Shown: positions 5,678 through 7,661 of the stretch, piece by piece
Layout of the letters: every line of letters starts with the position of its first letter
How positions within the stretch are numbered: position 1 is the first letter of the stretch
From: Candidatus Pelagibacter sp.
GTDB lineage: Bacteria; Pseudomonadota; Alphaproteobacteria; Pelagibacterales; Pelagibacteraceae
Direction: 5' to 3'
Length of the DNA stretch: 7,661 nucleotides
NCBI GenBank assembly: GCA_013204495.1
Contig: JABMNQ010000045.1
Coordinates: 1 to 7,661 of the forward strand
Notes under the pieces: generated by a model
The model's input: only the letters and a program-made list of their open reading frames with translations
Told to the model about the DNA's origin: nothing
Databases searched by the model: none
Translations under genes and position numbers: made by a program

Positions 5678-6982
5678 ATGATATCTCTTAGCACAGCTAT
5701 TTTTGGTTTTATAATGATGCTAGGATTTATGATTCTAGGTTGGCACGTTGGGGTTGCCATGTTGATCACAAGTTTTATAGGAGTTATTTTTACCTTAGGC
5801 ACAAATGCATTAAATAGTTTCGGGACTCAATTGTGGTCAACGATGAATGATTTTTTACTAACAGCCATTCCTCTTTTTGTTTTACTAGGAGAAATTTTAT
5901 TAAGAAGTGGTGTAACCGATAGAATGTATACTTCTTTAAGTCTTTGGCTTTCAAGACTACCTGGTGGATTATTGCATACTAATATAGGAACTTGCGCTGT
6001 ATTTGCTGCAGTTTCAGGATCTTCTGTTGCTACAGCTGCAACCATTTCCACTGTTGCTTTGCCTGAGTTTAAAAAAAGAAATTATTCAGAAAAACTTGTT
6101 TTAGGTTCTATTGCTGCAGGTGCAACCCTTGGAATTCTTATTCCACCAAGTGTAAATATGATTATTTTTGGAGCATTAACCAATACATCAATAGGCCAGC
6201 TTTTTGCTGGCGGTATTGTGCCTGGCATTTTTCTAACTATTGCTTTTATGACTTGTATTGTCGTTATTGCAAAATTGTATCCTAAAATGGTTGATCAAAC
6301 CAAAATAGAGGTTTCTTTATACGATAAACTAAAACATTCAATTCACTTACTACCAGCTATTTTTATTTTTAGTGTTACCATGGGTAGCATTTATACAGGA
6401 TGGGCAACTCCATCCGAGGCTGCGGGAATGGGTGTGATTAGTTCATTAATAATAGCAGCAGTATATAAAAAATTGAATTTTACATTATTAAATATTTGCA
6501 TTCTGTCTACCATGAGAACAACTGCATTATGTTTTTTTATTATTATTGCAGCATTTTATTTAAATTTTATAGTAGGGATGTTGGGCATTCCTCAAAAGTT
6601 AACTATGTTTGTTTCTGAAATAGGAACAACTCCCTTGCAGCTTATATTTGTTTTGGTAATTTTTTATTTAGTCCTTGGTTGTTTTATTGAAACACTTTCA
6701 ATGATGGTTGGAACAATTCCAATTGTTTTCCCACTGATTGTTCATCTTGGGATTGATCCCGTTTGGTTTGGAATATTTTTGGTATTGATGATGGAAATTT
6801 CTTTAATTACGCCACCAGTTGGAATGAATATATATGTAGTGCAAGGGGTGCGAGGTCATGGATCTGTTAAAGATATTTTTGTAGGTGTTACGCCATTTGT
6901 AATTACGATGTTACTTTTTATAATATTTATTACTTTTTTTCCTAAAATTGTAACATGGTTACCAAATCTTTTATTCAATTAA
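5678..6982 (+). CDS. dctM: TRAP transporter large permease DctM
   Basis: A 434-aa inner-membrane permease of the ion transporter superfamily, importing the DctP ligand with sodium in an elevator-type mechanism. Standard length, about 11-12 membrane segments. Conserved blocks are AAVSGSSVATAATIS (110-124, hairpin and sodium-site GSS), GILIPPSVNMIIFG (152-165), the GWATPSEAAG signature (241-250), GCFIETLSM (334-342) and ISLITPPVGMN (374-384), the symmetric second hairpin. The start abuts the dctQ stop (TAA then ATG), with AGGAAAG at 5663-5669 as ribosome binding site. It is complete and undamaged. Its stop is followed immediately by the second copy of the direct repeat, so it marks the right boundary of the cassette. 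Confidence 0.96.
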   Translation: MISLSTAIFGFIMMLGFMILGWHVGVAMLITSFIGVIFTLGTNALNSFGTQLWSTMNDFLLTAIPLFVLLGEILLRSGVTDRMYTSLSLWLSRLPGGLLHTNIGTCAVFAAVSGSSVATAATISTVALPEFKKRNYSEKLVLGSIAAGATLGILIPPSVNMIIFGALTNTSIGQLFAGGIVPGIFLTIAFMTCIVVIAKLYPKMVDQTKIEVSLYDKLKHSIHLLPAIFIFSVTMGSIYTGWATPSEAAGMGVISSLIIAAVYKKLNFTLLNICILSTMRTTALCFFIIIAAFYLNFIVGMLGIPQKLTMFVSEIGTTPLQLIFVLVIFYLVLGCFIETLSMMVGTIPIVFPLIVHLGIDPVWFGIFLVLMMEISLITPPVGMNIYVVQGVRGHGSVKDIFVGVTPFVITMLLFIIFITFFPKIVTWLPNLLFN

Positions 6983-7083
6983 AAAAATTTATTTAAGTCA
7001 AATTTAAACTAAAATAAGTTTAAAAAAAATTAATGAAAAAAATACCTTCAAATTTTTGAGGATTTTTACTTGCAGTCCTTGCT
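6981..7083 (+). repeat. Direct repeat copy B
   Basis: Second copy of the sequence at 1422-1525, beginning right at the dctM stop. The core 7018-7083 is 63 of 66 identical to 1460-1525. This copy also contains an 8-bp inverted repeat, TTTAAACT (7003-7010) and AGTTTAAA (7017-7024), A/T-rich and so a poor terminator, but the only hairpin candidate after dctM. Confidence 0.85.
7033..7083 (+). pseudogene. EamA/DMT permease start, second broken copy (B)
   Basis: The ATG at 7033 corresponds exactly to the ATG at 1475, but the frame reads MKKIPSNF and stops at TGA (7057-7059) because TTTTTAGG in copy A is TTTTGAGG here. Without the stop it would continue GFLLAVLA like copy A for another eight codons, and homology then ends at 7083. 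Only ~17 codons of permease sequence exist, so this fragment is more decayed than copy A. It is recognisable only through that comparison. Confidence 0.65.
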
Positions 7084-7180
7084 ATAGTAAGCACTCCCCT
7101 TGTACCAAATCAGAAGGAGCACTGATTTATGTCAAAACAGGTCATCTGGACAATCCTATTCAACAATAAATTTTAATTGG
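7084..7180. other. Unassigned 97-bp stretch between direct repeat B and the glutamate dehydrogenase
   Basis: Visibly less AT-rich than its surroundings. In the frame from 7083, reading YSKHSPCTKSEGALIYVKTG then HLDNPIQQ and stop (7167-7169), it looks like a possible severed protein C-terminus, but I do not recognise the family. A second reading, ATG 7129 to stop 7176 (15 aa) behind AGAAGGAG at 7112-7119, has a good-looking ribosome site but is too short to credit. No terminator hairpin for either converging gene is seen here. Confidence 0.3.
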
Positions 7181-7660
<480 letters not shown>

Positions 7661-7661
7661 G

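Noticed and set aside
5827..6051. 74-codon frame on the minus strand
   Set aside because: Antisense to the conserved N-terminal half of dctM; no independent support.
1422..7083. Composite transposon or insertion sequence with the direct repeats as ends
   Set aside because: No transposase, no terminal inverted repeats on the copies and no short target duplication. The repeats contain a gene start, pointing to homologous or slippage events.
7129..7176. 15-codon frame behind a good Shine-Dalgarno-like sequence (AGAAGGAG)
   Set aside because: Too short, in a debris region, and a different frame looks at least as protein-like; described only within the unassigned stretch.

Overview
The window is strongly AT-rich with short intergenic gaps and long A/T homopolymers. 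Its gene content is that of a streamlined marine alphaproteobacterium of the SAR11 (Pelagibacterales) kind: dihydropyrimidinase/hydantoinase, cyclase-family hydrolase, amidase-signature enzyme, TRAP transporter and glutamate dehydrogenase. The lineage is inferred from composition and gene style only, since no rRNA or phylogenetic marker is present.

Layout. Positions 2-1357 (+) hold a hydantoinase/dihydropyrimidinase that lacks only its first ~20 codons at the left edge. Positions 1357-1806 are about 450 bp of gene debris. This contains the start of a probable hydantoin/Asp-Glu racemase fused to the stop of the hydantoinase (TAATG), then the first ~45 codons of an EamA/DMT permease, then, joined at a T-run, an inverted copy of the hydantoinase 5' end (minus strand, 1714 to 1607). 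After it comes a compact catabolic and uptake cassette on the + strand: cyclase-family hydrolase (1807-2502), amidase (2509-3909), dctP (4009-5043), dctQ (5099-5677) and dctM (5678-6982). A second, even shorter copy of the DMT permease start (6981-7083) follows dctM directly. The right edge holds the C-terminal part of a glutamate dehydrogenase on the minus strand (7660-7181).

How the genes may work together (inference). The TRAP system would import an organic, probably carboxylate-bearing, solute. The cyclase-fold metal hydrolase, the amidase and the hydantoinase are all C-N bond hydrolases suited to opening cyclic amides or imides and releasing amide nitrogen. A hydantoin racemase would once have fed the hydantoinase. 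The glutamate dehydrogenase interconverts ammonium and glutamate, but it is transcribed convergently and may be only a neighbour.

The most unusual content is structural. An inverted repeat (positions 1-49 against 1607-1655, 48 of 49 identical, running off the left edge) brackets the hydantoinase body. A ~100-bp direct repeat (1422-1525 and 6981-7083; 63 of 66 identical in its core) brackets the cyclase-amidase-TRAP cassette. Together they mark this as a rearrangement hotspot, possibly an exchangeable or invertible catabolic island. A 32-bp tandem duplication at the amidase stop and a strong hairpin between dctP and dctQ are additional non-coding features.
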